In this document: in pieces, positions 37,886-48,064 of the stretch
Position numbering within the stretch: position 1 is the first letter of the stretch
Layout: the number at the start of each line of letters is the position of its first letter
Assembly: GCF_026191375.1 (NCBI RefSeq)
Contig: NZ_JAODTL010000022.1
Coordinates: 124,001 to 188,000, forward strand
DNA from: Marinomonas pontica
GTDB taxonomy: Bacteria > Pseudomonadota > Gammaproteobacteria > Pseudomonadales > Marinomonadaceae
Direction of reading: 5' to 3'
Length of the DNA stretch: 64,000 nt
Notes under the pieces: generated by a model
Seen by the model: only the letters and a program-made list of their open reading frames with translations
What the model was told of the DNA's origin: nothing
Databases searched by the model: none
Made by a program: the position numbers and the translations under genes

Positions 37886-39658
37886 ATGCGCAGCCATTAT
37901 TGCGGCGAGTTAAATGCTTCTAACATTTCACAAGAAATTACCTTATGCGGTTGGGTTCATCGTCGTCGAGATCACGGTGGCGTTATTTTCTTAGACGTTC
38001 GTGATCGCGAAGGTATTACCCAGGTTGTTTTCGACCCAGATCGTGCAGAAAGTTTTGCGCTTGCAGATAGTGTTCGTAATGAGTTTGTCGTTAAGTTGAA
38101 AGGTTTGGTTCGTGCTCGTCCTGAAGGTACGGTTAATCCAAACATGAATACAGGTGAAATCGAGGTCTTGGGTACAGAGCTTGAGATCTTAAACGCAGCT
38201 AAAACGCCACCGTTTCAGCTTGATGAGCACCAATCCGTAGGTGAAGACGTTCGCTTGAAAAACCGCTTCATCGATTTACGTCGCCCTGAAATTCAGCAGA
38301 AAATGCGTTTTCGCTCAAAAGTAACCTCGGTTTTACGTCGTTACCTTGATGATAACGGCTTTTTGGATATAGAAACGCCTATTCTTACTCGTGCAACCCC
38401 TGAAGGTGCTCGTGATTACTTGGTGCCAAGCCGCACGCAGCAAGGTAGCTTTTTTGCGTTACCACAGTCACCACAACTATTTAAACAATTGCTGATGGTG
38501 TCGGGCTTTGACCGTTATTACCAAATCGCAAAATGTTTCCGTGACGAAGATTTGCGTGCAGACCGTCAGCCAGAATTTACTCAAGTGGACATCGAAACGT
38601 CTTTCATGAGCGAACAAGAAATCATGGCCATGACAGAAGACATGATTGTCGGTTTGTTTAAAGAGCTTATGAACATTGACTTGGGCACTTTCCCTCGTAT
38701 GCCGTATTCAGAAGCCATGGAAACCTACGGTAGTGATAAACCAGACTTACGTATTCCGTTAACTATTGTGACGGTGTCTGACTTGATGGCTGATGTTGAC
38801 TTTAAGGTGTTTTCTGGCCCTGCAACAGATCCAAAAGGCCGTGTTGCCGCTCTTAAGGTGCCTGGTGGTAATGCTCTTACCCGTAAGCAGATTGATGACT
38901 ATACCAAGTTTGTCAGCATTTATGGTGCAAAAGGATTGGCTTATATTAAGGTGAATGACAAATCTAACCTTGAAGAAGGATTGCAATCACCGATTGTTAA
39001 GTTCTTGCCTGTTGAGGTTCGAGCAGCATTGCTTGAGCGTTTAGAGGCAGAAGACGGTGATCTGATTTTCTTTGGTGCTGACTCTGCCAAAGTGGTAAAT
39101 GAGGCGCTTGGTGCACTTCGTTGCAAATTAGGTGAAGATTTAGATCTTTACACTTGTAAGTGGGCACCATTGTGGGTAGTAGATTTTCCAATGTTTGAAG
39201 AGACGTCAGATGGCGGCATCACTGCTATTCACCATCCGTTTACTGCGCCGTCTTGTTCACCTGAAGACTTAAAAGCTGACCCATTGAATGCCTTGTCGCA
39301 AGCATATGACATGGTTCTTAATGGTACAGAGTTGGGTGGCGGTTCTATCCGTATTCACCAATCTTCGATGCAAGAGACGGTTTTTGAATTGCTTAATATC
39401 AGTAAAGAAGAGCAAGAAGAGAAATTTGGTTTCTTATTGGACGCTTTGAAATTCGGAGCGCCGCCACATGGTGGTTTGGCGTTCGGTCTTGATCGTCTAG
39501 TGATGTTGATGACGGGTTCTAGCTCCATTCGTGACGTTATCGCTTTCCCTAAAACGCAGAGCGCTACTTGTTTATTGACTCAAGCGCCTGGTGAAGTGAG
39601 CGAGAAGCAATTGAAAGAATTGAGTATTCGTGTCCGCAAGCCAGTAGTTGAATCTTAA
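37886..39658 (+). CDS. aspS: Aspartyl-tRNA synthetase
   Basis: Charges tRNA-Asp in the cytosol. The 590-residue class II enzyme has an N-terminal anticodon-binding OB fold ([20 protein letters not shown]), motif 2 in [16 protein letters not shown], a bacterial GAD insertion domain (about 290-420) and motif 3 [13 protein letters not shown] near the C terminus. Length equals that of E. coli AspRS (590). Sequence alone does not show whether it is discriminating or also charges tRNA-Asn. The start ATG 37886 follows AGGAAAGAA. The transcript ends at a strong terminator. Confidence 0.97.
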   Translation: MRSHYCGELNASNISQEITLCGWVHRRRDHGGVIFLDVRDREGITQVVFDPDRAESFALADSVRNEFVVKLKGLVRARPEGTVNPNMNTGEIEVLGTELEILNAAKTPPFQLDEHQSVGEDVRLKNRFIDLRRPEIQQKMRFRSKVTSVLRRYLDDNGFLDIETPILTRATPEGARDYLVPSRTQQGSFFALPQSPQLFKQLLMVSGFDRYYQIAKCFRDEDLRADRQPEFTQVDIETSFMSEQEIMAMTEDMIVGLFKELMNIDLGTFPRMPYSEAMETYGSDKPDLRIPLTIVTVSDLMADVDFKVFSGPATDPKGRVAALKVPGGNALTRKQIDDYTKFVSIYGAKGLAYIKVNDKSNLEEGLQSPIVKFLPVEVRAALLERLEAEDGDLIFFGADSAKVVNEALGALRCKLGEDLDLYTCKWAPLWVVDFPMFEETSDGGITAIHHPFTAPSCSPEDLKADPLNALSQAYDMVLNGTELGGGSIRIHQSSMQETVFELLNISKEEQEEKFGFLLDALKFGAPPHGGLAFGLDRLVMLMTGSSSIRDVIAFPKTQSATCLLTQAPGEVSEKQLKELSIRVRKPVVES

Positions 39659-39718
39659 TGTTTCACTTTAACTTATTTTAAAACAGTAAGTTGTGCTACT
39701 GAATTGAAAGAAATACGT

Positions 39719-39746
39719 AAAAGGCCGCTAATCAGCGGCCTTTTTT
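39719..39746 (+). terminator. Rho-independent terminator after aspS
   Basis: AAAAGGCCGCT and AGCGGCCTTTT form an 11-bp stem with loop AATC and a T6 run. Confidence 0.93.
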
Positions 39747-39819
39747 ATACTTTGCCATTGCATACTGATTAAAGGGCTGTTGAAATATACAGTAACTTGA
39801 TAAAGGCGCGTAAATAGGT

Positions 39820-40377
39820 ATGGCCACAACGAGAATTCTAGCAATCGACCCAGGTTCCAGAATTACTGGATTTGGTATTGTTGATATTATCAATGGCAAG
39901 ACAAGCTACGTGGGCAGTGGTTGTATCAGGCTGCCTGACGAAGCCCTTTCAGTAAGGTTGAAGCATATTTTTAATAATGTATCTGCTTTGCTGGAAGAGT
40001 ATCGTCCTGATGAGTTTGCTATTGAGGAAGTGTTTTTGGCTAAAAACGCCAATTCGGCATTAAAGCTTGGTCAAGCCAGAGGCGCGGCAATTGTGGCAGC
40101 GTCTTTACGGGAGCTGGTTGTGAATGAATATGCCGCAAGACGAGTAAAGCAATCTGTTGTTGGGAATGGCAACGCAGATAAAACGCAAGTGCAAATGATG
40201 GTTCAGCTATTGTTAAATTTAACATCCAAACCCCAGGCTGATGCTGCTGACGCTCTGGCTATCGCATTATGTCACGCGAATACACGTACTTCTGGTGGCT
40301 TAGAGTACGGAGTCGGCAAGCGTGCAGGTCGAACGTCTAAGCGTTGGACAGAACAAGATGTGAGGAAAGCTTTGTGA
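39820..40377 (+). CDS. ruvC: Holliday junction resolvase RuvC
   Basis: A dimeric endonuclease that cuts Holliday junctions. The 185-residue RNase-H-like fold has acidic catalytic residues in [14 protein letters not shown] (Asp at position 8), in FAIEEVFL, and in the pair within [14 protein letters not shown]. It is first in the ruvCAB operon. Its TGA stop overlaps the GTG start of ruvA (GTGA). Confidence 0.97.
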   Translation: MATTRILAIDPGSRITGFGIVDIINGKTSYVGSGCIRLPDEALSVRLKHIFNNVSALLEEYRPDEFAIEEVFLAKNANSALKLGQARGAAIVAASLRELVVNEYAARRVKQSVVGNGNADKTQVQMMVQLLLNLTSKPQADAADALAIALCHANTRTSGGLEYGVGKRAGRTSKRWTEQDVRKAL

Positions 40378-40976
40378 TCGGACGAATTGTCGGCACTTTG
40401 GTAGAAAAAACACCGCCTGAATTATTGGTTGATGTGAATGGTGTTGGTTATGAAATCAGCGTATCCATGACAACCATTTATGACCTGCCTCAATCAGGCG
40501 GGTTGGTGACATTATTTACACACCTAATCGTAAAAGAAGACTCGCATACGTTATTTGGTTTTGCTGATAAAAATGAACGAGCGCTATTTCGCATTTTGAT
40601 AAAGGTAAACGGTATTGGACCTAAGATGGCGTTGGCTATTTTATCCAGTATGTCTTCCGATGAGCTTATTAGTAATGTCCAAGATTCAGACGTTACGGCT
40701 TTAACTCGCATTCCTGGCGTCGGCAAAAAGACCGCTGAAAGACTGATTATTGAGTTAAGAGATAAGTTAGGGCAAGCGGCAAAAAATGACCTTTTCTCAA
40801 CTCCTGCGGTGCTGCGTCAGGTTCAAGCAGACCCAAGACAAGAAGCTGAAGCTGCCCTAATTTCTCTTGGTTACAAACCACAAGAGGCAGCTAAGGCAAT
40901 TGCAGGTGTTCCTGTTGATGCGGCGAATAGTGAAGATGTTATCCGGGCAGCTCTAAAAGGAATGCTAAGGAAATAA
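40374..40976 (+). CDS. ruvA: Holliday junction branch migration protein RuvA
   Basis: A tetrameric junction-recognition subunit that loads the RuvB motor. The 200-residue protein has an N-terminal OB fold, helix-hairpin-helix repeats ([13 protein letters not shown] and [13 protein letters not shown]) and a C-terminal RuvB-binding domain. I use GTG 40374 ([12 protein letters not shown]), not the longer frame from 40344, because it matches the family N terminus and overlaps the ruvC stop in the usual way. Confidence 0.97.
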   Translation: MIGRIVGTLVEKTPPELLVDVNGVGYEISVSMTTIYDLPQSGGLVTLFTHLIVKEDSHTLFGFADKNERALFRILIKVNGIGPKMALAILSSMSSDELISNVQDSDVTALTRIPGVGKKTAERLIIELRDKLGQAAKNDLFSTPAVLRQVQADPRQEAEAALISLGYKPQEAAKAIAGVPVDAANSEDVIRAALKGMLRK

Positions 40977-41992
40977 ATGATGATTGATCAAGATCGTATT
41001 ATTTCAGCTGAGATTAAGGGCAGCGACAGGCAAGTAGATAGAGCAATACGCCCGCAAGCACTTGCAGAGTATATTGGTCAGCCAGTTGTTCGTGAGCAGA
41101 TGGAAATCTTTATTCAGGCGGCTAGGCAGCGAGCCGAACCGCTCGATCATACGTTGATATTTGGTCCTCCGGGATTAGGCAAAACGACGCTCGCCCATAT
41201 CATTGGTAATGAAATGGGGGCTGATGTTAAAACAACGTCTGGCCCTGTGCTTGAGAGAGCAGGGGATTTAGCAGCGTTACTGACCAATTTAAATGAAGGG
41301 GATATTTTATTTATCGATGAAATTCATCGGCTTAGCCCCGCCATTGAAGAAGTTCTTTATCCTGCAATGGAAGACTATCAGCTTGATATCATGATTGGTG
41401 AAGGACCTGCAGCAAGATCAATCAAAATTGAACTCCCCCCTTTACGCTTGTCGGAGCAACAACGCGAGCAGGATTGTTAACGTCGCCACTACGCGACCGG
41501 TTTGGCATAGTTCAGCGTTTAGAGTTTTATGATGTGGAGTCGTTAACAACAATTGTGGCTAGGTCAGCCGGTAAAATGGGCATGCAGTTGGACTCGTCTG
41601 GCTCGTTTGAAGTTGCGAGGCGTTCAAGAGGAACACCTCGCATAGCAAACAGGCTATTGCGTCGAGTTAGGGACGTCGCCCAGGTTGAGGGTGTGGAACT
41701 TGTTGGTCAAAAAGTTGCCCAAAGGGCACTCGATATGTTAAGTGTAGACAGTCAGGGGTTTGATCACTTAGATAGACGTATGTTGTTGACCATGATAGAA
41801 AAGTTTGACGGTAGACCTGTTGGGCTAGACAGCGTATCAGCTGCTTTAGGGGAAGACAAAGACACAATAGAAGATGTAATAGAGCCATTTTTAATCCAGC
41901 AAGGTTTTATTATAAGAACCCCGAGAGGGCGTCAGGTAACAAAACGAGCTTATGAACATTTTAATTATCAATTACCTTCAGATTTCAAATAG
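40977..41992 (+). pseudogene. ruvB: Holliday junction helicase RuvB, interrupted by one frameshift
   Basis: The AAA+ motor of branch migration. The first frame contains Walker [10 protein letters not shown] and Walker B FIDEIHR but ends at 41480 with a nonsense tail. Restoring one C (or T) at 41436-41444 continues [27 protein letters not shown] into the frame that ends at 41992. This gives 338 residues against 336 in E. coli. The C-terminal winged helix ([11 protein letters not shown]) is intact. A single indel in a C6/T3 run of an otherwise perfect gene suggests a sequencing error. Confidence 0.95.
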
Positions 41993-42001
41993 AGGTTAAC
42001 A

Positions 42002-42682
42002 ATGTCAATTTGGGGACTTATCGCCAGTGCTAGTTTGGTAGTTCAACTTGTAATGTTGATTCTATTAGCGGCTTCCATTTTTTCATGGATTGTTATTTTC
42101 CAGAGAATAAGAGTATTAAAGGCGGCTAAAAAAACACGCACCGCATTTGAAGAAAATTTTTGGTCTGGTATCGATCTCAGTCAGTTATACAGAAAACTGA
42201 CTCAAGAAGGCCGAAAGGTGGAAGGAATGGAAAATATTTTCACATCAGGCATCAAAGAATTCACTCGACTAAGGCAGAATCAAAATGTTGACCCTGATGC
42301 CATTATGGAAGGGGTGCAGCGCGCTATGCGTGTGGCACTTTATCGTGAAGAAGAAAAATTAGATCAACATTTACCTTTTTTAGCCACGGTCGGCTCAACA
42401 AGTCCATACATTGGTTTGTTCGGGACAGTTTGGGGCATTATGCATTCCTTTATTGGGCTTGCAGAAGTTCAGCAAGCCACATTGGCAACCGTTGCGCCTG
42501 GTATTGCAGAAGCACTTATTGCGACCGCGATTGGTTTGGCGGCGGCAATTCCAGCGGTTATTGCGTACAACCGCTTTTCCTCAGCGGCGGAATCATTAGG
42601 CTCAAGTTATGAAAACTTCGCTGATGAATTTACTAGCATACTTCACAGAAAAGTACATGTTAGAGAGGGAGGCGCTGTATAG
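42002..42682 (+). CDS. tolQ: Tol-Pal system protein TolQ
   Basis: An inner-membrane proton-channel component of the Tol-Pal machine, which keeps the outer membrane attached during division. The 226-residue MotA/TolQ/ExbB-type protein has three membrane helices (about 10-35, 130-155 and 165-190). The conserved GTVWGIMHSF and AEALIATAIGLAAAIPA segments line the channel. Ten bases follow ruvB; ybgC, which often precedes tolQ, is absent. Its stop overlaps the tolR start (TAGTG). Confidence 0.96.
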   Translation: MSIWGLIASASLVVQLVMLILLAASIFSWIVIFQRIRVLKAAKKTRTAFEENFWSGIDLSQLYRKLTQEGRKVEGMENIFTSGIKEFTRLRQNQNVDPDAIMEGVQRAMRVALYREEEKLDQHLPFLATVGSTSPYIGLFGTVWGIMHSFIGLAEVQQATLATVAPGIAEALIATAIGLAAAIPAVIAYNRFSSAAESLGSSYENFADEFTSILHRKVHVREGGAV

Positions 42683-43106
42683 TGGCTCGCTCAAGAAGAA
42701 ATAAACGTCGTCCCATGGCAGAAATAAATGTTGTACCTTACATAGATGTTATGTTGGTGCTGCTTGTTATATTTATGATCACAGCCCCCATGCTTACTCA
42801 AGGGGTGGATGTTGAACTGCCGAATGCGAATGCTGCTCCTATCCAAGATAGCGAAAATGAAGTGCTAATTGCATCAGTGGATTCGAAAGGTAAATTTTAT
42901 TTGGATGTAGGTGGTAAGCAAGAATCTATAACCTTATCGCAGTTACAAGACAGAGTTCGCAAAGTCTTGAGCCAAAATCCAAAAATGTCTGTGCTGGTGA
43001 GAGGCGATAAAAACGTTCCTTATGGTGACGTTATTGGCTTGATGGTTGCGTTGCAGGGGCTGGTGCGCCAAATGTTGGTCTTGTAACAGAGCCGGATAGA
43101 AAGTAA
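42682..43106 (+). CDS. tolR: Tol-Pal system protein TolR, last residues displaced by one frameshift
   Basis: An ExbD-family proton-channel subunit with one N-terminal membrane helix; the essential Asp is in NVVPYIDVMLVLLVIF. As read, the frame ends at 43086 with QGLVRQMLVL. Adding one G to the G4 run at 43056-43059 gives QGAGAPNVGLVTEPDRK and a stop at 43104-43106. That stop overlaps the tolA ATG by one base and yields 141 residues against 142 in E. coli. The start is GTG 42682. The displaced ending is almost certainly a sequencing artefact. Confidence 0.94.
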
Positions 43107-44056
43107 TGAAGTGGCTACGTAATGATAATTATAGTATCCCAATTGTTCTCGCGGTTTCATTGCACCTTGTGATTCTTGTTGCAGGTGTTGTTGTGATTGA
43201 CCTTAATGGTGAAGAGCAAAAGACACCCAAAAGGCCGCCAATTGTTAATGCCACTGTCATTGATATTTCTCAAACAATAATTGGCAAGCGAGAAGCGGAA
43301 GAAAAAGTCGCTAGGCAACAAGCAGCGTCATTGGCCGCACAAAAGAAAAAGGAAGCAGAGCAAAAAAGACAAAAAGAAGTGGAGCGAAAAGCGCTGGAAG
43401 AAAAGCAAAAGCAATTAGCAAAAGCCAAAAAAATAGCGCAAGAAAAAGAAGACGCACAGAAGAAAGCGGCTGAAAAAGAGAGGCTGAAAGAACAACAACA
43501 GTTAGCTAAACAAGCAGAAAGCAAGCGCTTAGCAAAAGAAGCGGAGCAAAAGCGTGTTGAAGAATTACGGTTAAAAGAAAAGCAACGTAAAGAAGAAGCG
43601 TTAGCTCAGAAAGCGGAAGCTGAACGTAAGGCAGAAGAAGAGCGTAAACGTGAAGAGGAAGCCGCGCGACTTGCCGCTGAACAGAAAAAGGCAGAAGAAG
43701 CCGCAGGGGCGCTAGCGGCCGCTGAGGAAGAACGAAAACAGGCGGCGGAAGAGGCTCAAATGGTGCAATCCATTAGTGGCTTAATTAATGATAGAGTGAC
43801 TGCTAATTGGACACGACCCCCAAGCGCTCGAAATGGAATGAAAACCTATCTGAGAATTTATTTCTTACCAAATGGTGAGGTCAGAAATGTTGATGTCACT
43901 AAGTCAAGTGGCGATGGGCTGTTCGACCAAAAAGCCGTTGATGCGGTGTATAAAGTGAGAAAAATAGACGAGTTGTCACAGGTAGACTCCTACGTATTTG
44001 AGCGTAATTTTCGCCAAGTGGATTTGATTTTTAACCCGCAAGATTTGAGAAATTAA
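43106..44056 (+). CDS. tolA: Tol-Pal system protein TolA
   Basis: The inner-membrane protein that reaches across the periplasm to Pal. The 316-residue protein has a cytosolic start, one membrane helix (about 11-31), and a long Lys/Ala/Glu-rich helical domain II (about 55-225). A globular C-terminal domain III (about 225-316) has [16 protein letters not shown] and [20 protein letters not shown], of TonB-like fold. At 316 residues it is shorter than E. coli TolA (421), mainly in domain II, which is usual for Oceanospirillales and pseudomonads. Its stop overlaps the tolB start (TAATG). Confidence 0.95.
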   Translation: MKWLRNDNYSIPIVLAVSLHLVILVAGVVVIDLNGEEQKTPKRPPIVNATVIDISQTIIGKREAEEKVARQQAASLAAQKKKEAEQKRQKEVERKALEEKQKQLAKAKKIAQEKEDAQKKAAEKERLKEQQQLAKQAESKRLAKEAEQKRVEELRLKEKQRKEEALAQKAEAERKAEEERKREEEAARLAAEQKKAEEAAGALAAAEEERKQAAEEAQMVQSISGLINDRVTANWTRPPSARNGMKTYLRIYFLPNGEVRNVDVTKSSGDGLFDQKAVDAVYKVRKIDELSQVDSYVFERNFRQVDLIFNPQDLRN

Positions 44057-45354
44057 TGATGTTTAAAAAGTGCTTAAGTGCTGTTTTCTTATGTTTGTTT
44101 TATATTAACTCAGCCTATGCTCAGTTGGTGATTGAGATAACCAGTGGTGCTGATCAGTTGCTTCCTATTGCGGTAGTACCATTTGGGTACTCAGGTGTGG
44201 ATGCACTGCCTGAGGATGTTGCTAAAATTGTAGAAGATGACTTAACGCGCAGTGGCTTGTTTCAAGCCATTCCCCGATCGAATATGTTAAGTTTGCCTTC
44301 AAAAGAAGAGGATGTGTTCTATCGTGACTGGCGTGTACTGAAAAGTGACTATGTCATCATAGGTAACATACAAAAACTCCCCAATAATCAGTTCCGAATA
44401 GGCTTTGAATTATTGAATGTACTGAGTCAAAAGTCAGTTCAAAAACACAGCTCTATAGATGTTGGGGCGAGAAATTTCAGAGACGCTGCCCATTACATTA
44501 GTGATAAAGTTTACGAATTGTTGACGGGAACAAAAGGAGCTTTTAGTACTAGAATATTATATGTTACTGCAGAGGGTGACAGAAAAGCCCCTTTGTTTAA
44601 GTTGCAGGTTGCTGATGCTGATGGTCATCGACCACAAGTTGTTGTTGAGTCTAAAGAGCCTATTCTTTCTCCATCATGGAGTATGGATGGTCGAAAAATT
44701 GCGTATGTAATGTTTAGAAATCGACGACCGAATATTTTTATTCAAGAATTGGCAACCGGCAAGCGTCAGCAGATCGCCCAGTTTAGAGGGTTGAACGGTG
44801 CTCCAGCATGGTCTCCTGATGGTAAGAAATTGGCCCTGGTTTTGTCTAAAGATAACAATCCAGAAATATACACTCTTGATATAGCTACACAAAAACTTGA
44901 GCGTATGACCAATCATTATGCCATTGACACAGAGCCAAGCTGGGAACCGGATGGAAAAGGAATAGTATTTACATCAGATCGTGGCGGTAACCCGCAAATA
45001 TATCGACTTGATGTTAATAGTAAGCGAGTAGAAAGAGTAACTTTTGAAGGTGAATTAAACACAAGAGCAAGAATGACCCCTGATGGTCGTTATCTTGTCA
45101 CCGTTCAGAAGGACGACGGTAATTATCATATTGCATTACAAGATATGAAAACTGGCCGTGTACAAATTCTTACAGAGACTTACTTAGATGAATCGCCAAG
45201 CATTGCGCCAAATGGTAGCATGGTGATGTATGCCACAACCTATCAAGGAAAGGGTATCTTAGCCGTAGTATCCGTTGATGGACTTGTAAAATATAAGCTA
45301 CCATCAGCTGATGGAGATGTACGAGAGCCATCTTGGTCCCCGTATTTCAAATAA
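44056..45354 (+). CDS. tolB: Tol-Pal system periplasmic beta-propeller TolB
   Basis: The 432-residue protein has a signal peptide ([18 protein letters not shown]) and an N-terminal alpha/beta domain. A six-bladed beta-propeller carries repeated PSWS-DG-K-I-A-like motifs: [42 protein letters not shown], and a final EPSWSPYFK. It binds Pal and TolA in the periplasm. ATG 44056 overlaps the tolA stop; ATG 44059 is an equivalent alternative. Confidence 0.97.
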   Translation: MMFKKCLSAVFLCLFYINSAYAQLVIEITSGADQLLPIAVVPFGYSGVDALPEDVAKIVEDDLTRSGLFQAIPRSNMLSLPSKEEDVFYRDWRVLKSDYVIIGNIQKLPNNQFRIGFELLNVLSQKSVQKHSSIDVGARNFRDAAHYISDKVYELLTGTKGAFSTRILYVTAEGDRKAPLFKLQVADADGHRPQVVVESKEPILSPSWSMDGRKIAYVMFRNRRPNIFIQELATGKRQQIAQFRGLNGAPAWSPDGKKLALVLSKDNNPEIYTLDIATQKLERMTNHYAIDTEPSWEPDGKGIVFTSDRGGNPQIYRLDVNSKRVERVTFEGELNTRARMTPDGRYLVTVQKDDGNYHIALQDMKTGRVQILTETYLDESPSIAPNGSMVMYATTYQGKGILAVVSVDGLVKYKLPSADGDVREPSWSPYFK

Positions 45355-45373
45355 AGACATTGAGGAGTGAATA

Positions 45374-45961
45374 ATGAGTGTAAACAAACTAGGTAAGTTT
45401 GCTGTAATTGGATTATCTGCCGCTTGGATTGCAGGTTGTAGCACAACAGCAACAGATACTGATACTTCAACGGTTGCAGAAGATGCGAGCTCTACTGAGC
45501 AAGCGGCTGCGACAAATGATACTACTGGATCTTCTGATCAAGCATTTGGTGCGGGTGAAGAGGGTGCTTTAACTAGTGTTATCGTTGAAGAAACACCAGC
45601 TGCTCAAGATACAGGTATGGATTCTTTGGCAGGTGTTGAAACTGTATTTTATTTTGATTTCGACAAATCAATTGTTCGCCCAGAATCTCGTGAAGCGCTA
45701 GCTAAGCATGCGGAATATCTTGTGTCTCACCCAGACGCTCGTATCGTATTGGAAGGTCATGCTGATGAGCGCGGAACTCGTGAATACAACATGGCTCTTG
45801 GTGAGCGTCGTGCAAAAGCCATTAGTCGTTACTTGACTATTCAAGGTGTTGCTGCTTCACAAATCGAAACAGTGAGCTTTGGTGAAGAAGTGCCTGTCGC
45901 TTTCGGTCACGATAGTGATGCTTGGCAATTAAACCGTCGAGTTGAAGTGCGTTACGAATAA
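45374..45961 (+). CDS. pal: Peptidoglycan-associated lipoprotein Pal
   Basis: An outer-membrane lipoprotein that binds peptidoglycan. The signal peptide ends in the lipobox IAGC (Cys23), followed by a Thr/Ala/Asp-rich linker (about 25-85). The OmpA-C domain has VFYFDFDKS and LEGHADERGTREYNMALGERRA, including the diaminopimelate-binding Asp and Arg. The 195 residues are slightly more than in E. coli (173) because of the longer linker. A strong GAGGAG ribosome site precedes it. Its stop overlaps the cpoB start (TAATG). Confidence 0.97.
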   Translation: MSVNKLGKFAVIGLSAAWIAGCSTTATDTDTSTVAEDASSTEQAAATNDTTGSSDQAFGAGEEGALTSVIVEETPAAQDTGMDSLAGVETVFYFDFDKSIVRPESREALAKHAEYLVSHPDARIVLEGHADERGTREYNMALGERRAKAISRYLTIQGVAASQIETVSFGEEVPVAFGHDSDAWQLNRRVEVRYE

Positions 45962-46755
45962 TGATTGATACAAACATCAATATTCGCTCTTTGGCATTGG
46001 CGCTGTGTTTCACAGCGCCAATTGCTTTGGCCGAAACTCAGCAAGCAGGCTCAGGATTATCGCCAGGGGCTGCTGCTGAGCTGCTTTTTCAACTGGAAAC
46101 ATTGCAGCAAGAAGTTCAAAGCCTTCGAGGTCAACTGGAAGAGCAAGGGCATGAATTGAGGCTGATGAAAGAAAGTCAGCGTGATCGCTATATTGATCTT
46201 GATAAGCGAATTTCTTTGTTGATGTCAGCATCCGTTAGCGAAACAAAACGAAACGTTACTTTTTCACAAGCGGAATCTTCACCTCAGACTGTTGTACCAG
46301 CCACTGTTGATAAAACGACGCGTCCAGTAAGTGCGCTAGCAACATCACCTTTGGCGCCTGTAACGCTACCGCCACCTTCGGAAAAGTCTCAACAAGCGTA
46401 TGACGATGCGTACAATCTTATTCGTCAAAGAAAGTTTGATGAGGCAGAGATTGCATTCACGCAGTTTGTCACTACTTATCCGAGCAATTCTTTAACTGGA
46501 AATGGTTATTACTGGTTAGGGGAAGTAAAGCTGGTTCAAGGTAAGTCTAATGAGGCGTTAGGTGCATTCTCAACCGTGATCCAGAAATTTCCGGGACACA
46601 GCAAAGAGCAAGACTCTTTGTACAAACTGGGAACCGTAAGTGATCAAATGGGCGATAGTGCAAAAGCGAAGACTTATTTACAGGATGTTATCCGTCGTTT
46701 TCCAGATAGCAAAGCTGCCAAACTAGCGTCAGGGTATTTAAGTAAAATTAAATAG
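45961..46755 (+). CDS. cpoB: Cell division coordinator CpoB (YbgF)
   Basis: A periplasmic protein that couples Tol function and PBP1B activity at the division site. The 264-residue protein has a signal peptide (SLALALCFTAPIALA) and an N-terminal trimerising coiled coil (about 35-80). A Pro/Thr/Ala linker follows. Then come C-terminal tetratricopeptide repeats (AYDDAYNLIRQRKFDEAEIAF, NGYYWLGEVKLVQGKSNEAL, DSLYKLGTVSDQMGDSAKAK). It is the last gene of the tol-pal operon, followed by the tRNA-Lys promoter. Confidence 0.95.
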   Translation: MIDTNINIRSLALALCFTAPIALAETQQAGSGLSPGAAAELLFQLETLQQEVQSLRGQLEEQGHELRLMKESQRDRYIDLDKRISLLMSASVSETKRNVTFSQAESSPQTVVPATVDKTTRPVSALATSPLAPVTLPPPSEKSQQAYDDAYNLIRQRKFDEAEIAFTQFVTTYPSNSLTGNGYYWLGEVKLVQGKSNEALGAFSTVIQKFPGHSKEQDSLYKLGTVSDQMGDSAKAKTYLQDVIRRFPDSKAAKLASGYLSKIK

Positions 46756-46756
46756 C

Positions 46757-46784
46757 TTGCATTCCTCAGCAGGCTCTGTATTAT
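46757..46784 (+). promoter_or_regulatory. Predicted sigma-70 promoter of the tRNA-Lys pair
   Basis: TTGCAT (46757-46762), 16 bases, TATTAT (46779-46784), just before the first tRNA, with a short C-rich discriminator (ACGCAACCC). Confidence 0.6.
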
Positions 46785-46796
46785 ACGCAACCCGTT

Positions 46797-46872
46797 GGGT
46801 CGTTAGCTCAGTTGGTAGAGCAGTTGACTTTTAATCAATTGGTCACTGGTTCGAATCCAGTACGACCCACCA
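46797..46872 (+). tRNA. tRNA-Lys (anticodon TTT)
   Basis: A 76-base gene including an encoded CCA. The acceptor stem is GGGTCGT/ACGACCC, the D arm AGCTCAGTTGGTAGAGC, the anticodon loop CTTTTAA between TTGA and TCAA, and the T arm GGTTCGAATCC. Confidence 0.97.
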
Positions 46873-46899
46873 ACTTCTTTATTCCTTTTTTATGTGTTT

Positions 46900-46975
46900 G
46901 GGTCGTTAGCTCAGTTGGTAGAGCAGTTGACTTTTAATCAATTGGTCACTGGTTCGAATCCAGTACGACCCACCA
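46900..46975 (+). tRNA. tRNA-Lys (anticodon TTT), second identical copy
   Basis: The 76 bases are identical to the copy 27 bases upstream, including CCA. It is probably cotranscribed with the first copy; no separate promoter is seen in the short T-rich spacer. Confidence 0.97.
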
Positions 46976-47017
46976 AAAACACTCATCCTGCTCCCAGTTT
47001 TCTTAAGGGGTAATAAT

Positions 47018-48064
47018 ATGTCCGAACTTTTTGATAAAGCAGCACTTCGCGATACTGTCCAAAAATATCTCTCTGAAGCCGAAGAAAGCCTAAAAGTAAG
47101 GTCAGCTGATGATGACCAAATCCGCACCGAAATAAAAGCATTGCTCAAAGAAAAAAATGCGGTTTTAGTTGCTCATTATTACACTGAAGACGCCATTCAA
47201 GAGCTTGCTGAAGAGACGGGCGGCATTATTGCTGATTCGTTAGAAATGGCTAGATTTGGCGCCAATCATCCGGCGAAAACACTGGTTGTCGCCGGTGTTA
47301 AGTTTATGGGTGAAACAGCAAAAATCCTAAGCCCTGAAAAAACAATTCTTATGCCAACCCTTGAGGCAACGTGCTCGCTTGATATTGGGTGTCCAATTGA
47401 AGAGTTTTCTGCATTTTGTGATCAATACCCCGATCGAAAAGTGGTTGTGTATGCTAATACCTCTGCTGCAGTTAAAGCTCGTGCTGACTGGGTGGTGACA
47501 TCAAGCATTGCTTTGGATGTTGTCGAGCATCTTGTCGAGCAAGGTGAAAAAATCATTTGGGCGCCTGACCAGCACCTTGGCGGATATATACAGCGCGAAA
47601 CGGGTGCTGATATGATTCTCTGGGATGGAGCGTGCATCGTCCATGAAGAATTCAAAGCAAAAGGTATTTTGGACCTAAAGGCAATTTATCCCGATGCCGC
47701 TGTGCTGGTTCATCCTGAGTCACCAGAATCTGTTGTTGATGTTGCCGATGTGGTTGGGTCAACTTCCCAGCTTTTAAAAGCGTCTCAAACGATGACGAAC
47801 GATACTTTTATTGTTGCGACGGATAGAGGCATCTTCTACAAAATGAAGCAGGCATCACCTGAAAAGCGTTTTGTTGAAGCGCCTACAGCAGGATCTGGAG
47901 CTACTTGTAGAAGTTGTGCGCATTGCCCATGGATGGCGTTAAATAGCTTGGAAATGTTGCGTAATTCCCTCAGAGATGGATCGGGACAAATCGATGTGCC
48001 TGAAGACACAAGGGTGAAAGCGCTGATTCCTTTGCAGCGAATGTTGGATTTTCAGGTTAAATAG
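47018..48064 (+). CDS. nadA: Quinolinate synthase A
   Basis: Condenses iminoaspartate with dihydroxyacetone phosphate to quinolinate in NAD synthesis, using a 4Fe-4S cluster. The 348-residue protein has the cluster cysteines in LEATCSLD (Cys119), [10 protein letters not shown] and CRSCAHCPW. The substrate motif [14 protein letters not shown] and the loop ENSYYTPSG-like GSGATC are present. The start ATG 47018 has AAGGGG as its ribosome site. It overlaps the coiled-coil gene on the other strand by eight bases. nadB is not in the window. Confidence 0.96.
   Translation: MSELFDKAALRDTVQKYLSEAEESLKVRSADDDQIRTEIKALLKEKNAVLVAHYYTEDAIQELAEETGGIIADSLEMARFGANHPAKTLVVAGVKFMGETAKILSPEKTILMPTLEATCSLDIGCPIEEFSAFCDQYPDRKVVVYANTSAAVKARADWVVTSSIALDVVEHLVEQGEKIIWAPDQHLGGYIQRETGADMILWDGACIVHEEFKAKGILDLKAIYPDAAVLVHPESPESVVDVADVVGSTSQLLKASQTMTNDTFIVATDRGIFYKMKQASPEKRFVEAPTAGSGATCRSCAHCPWMALNSLEMLRNSLRDGSGQIDVPEDTRVKALIPLQRMLDFQVK

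Noticed and set aside
46797-46975. Direct repeat of 76 bases resembling an insertion duplication or attachment site
   Set aside because: The repeats are two complete tRNA-Lys genes, a common tandem array. No integrase or foreign DNA adjoins them.
46906-47148. 80-codon minus-strand frame over tRNA-Lys and the nadA start
   Set aside because: It is antisense to a tRNA gene and to conserved nadA coding sequence.
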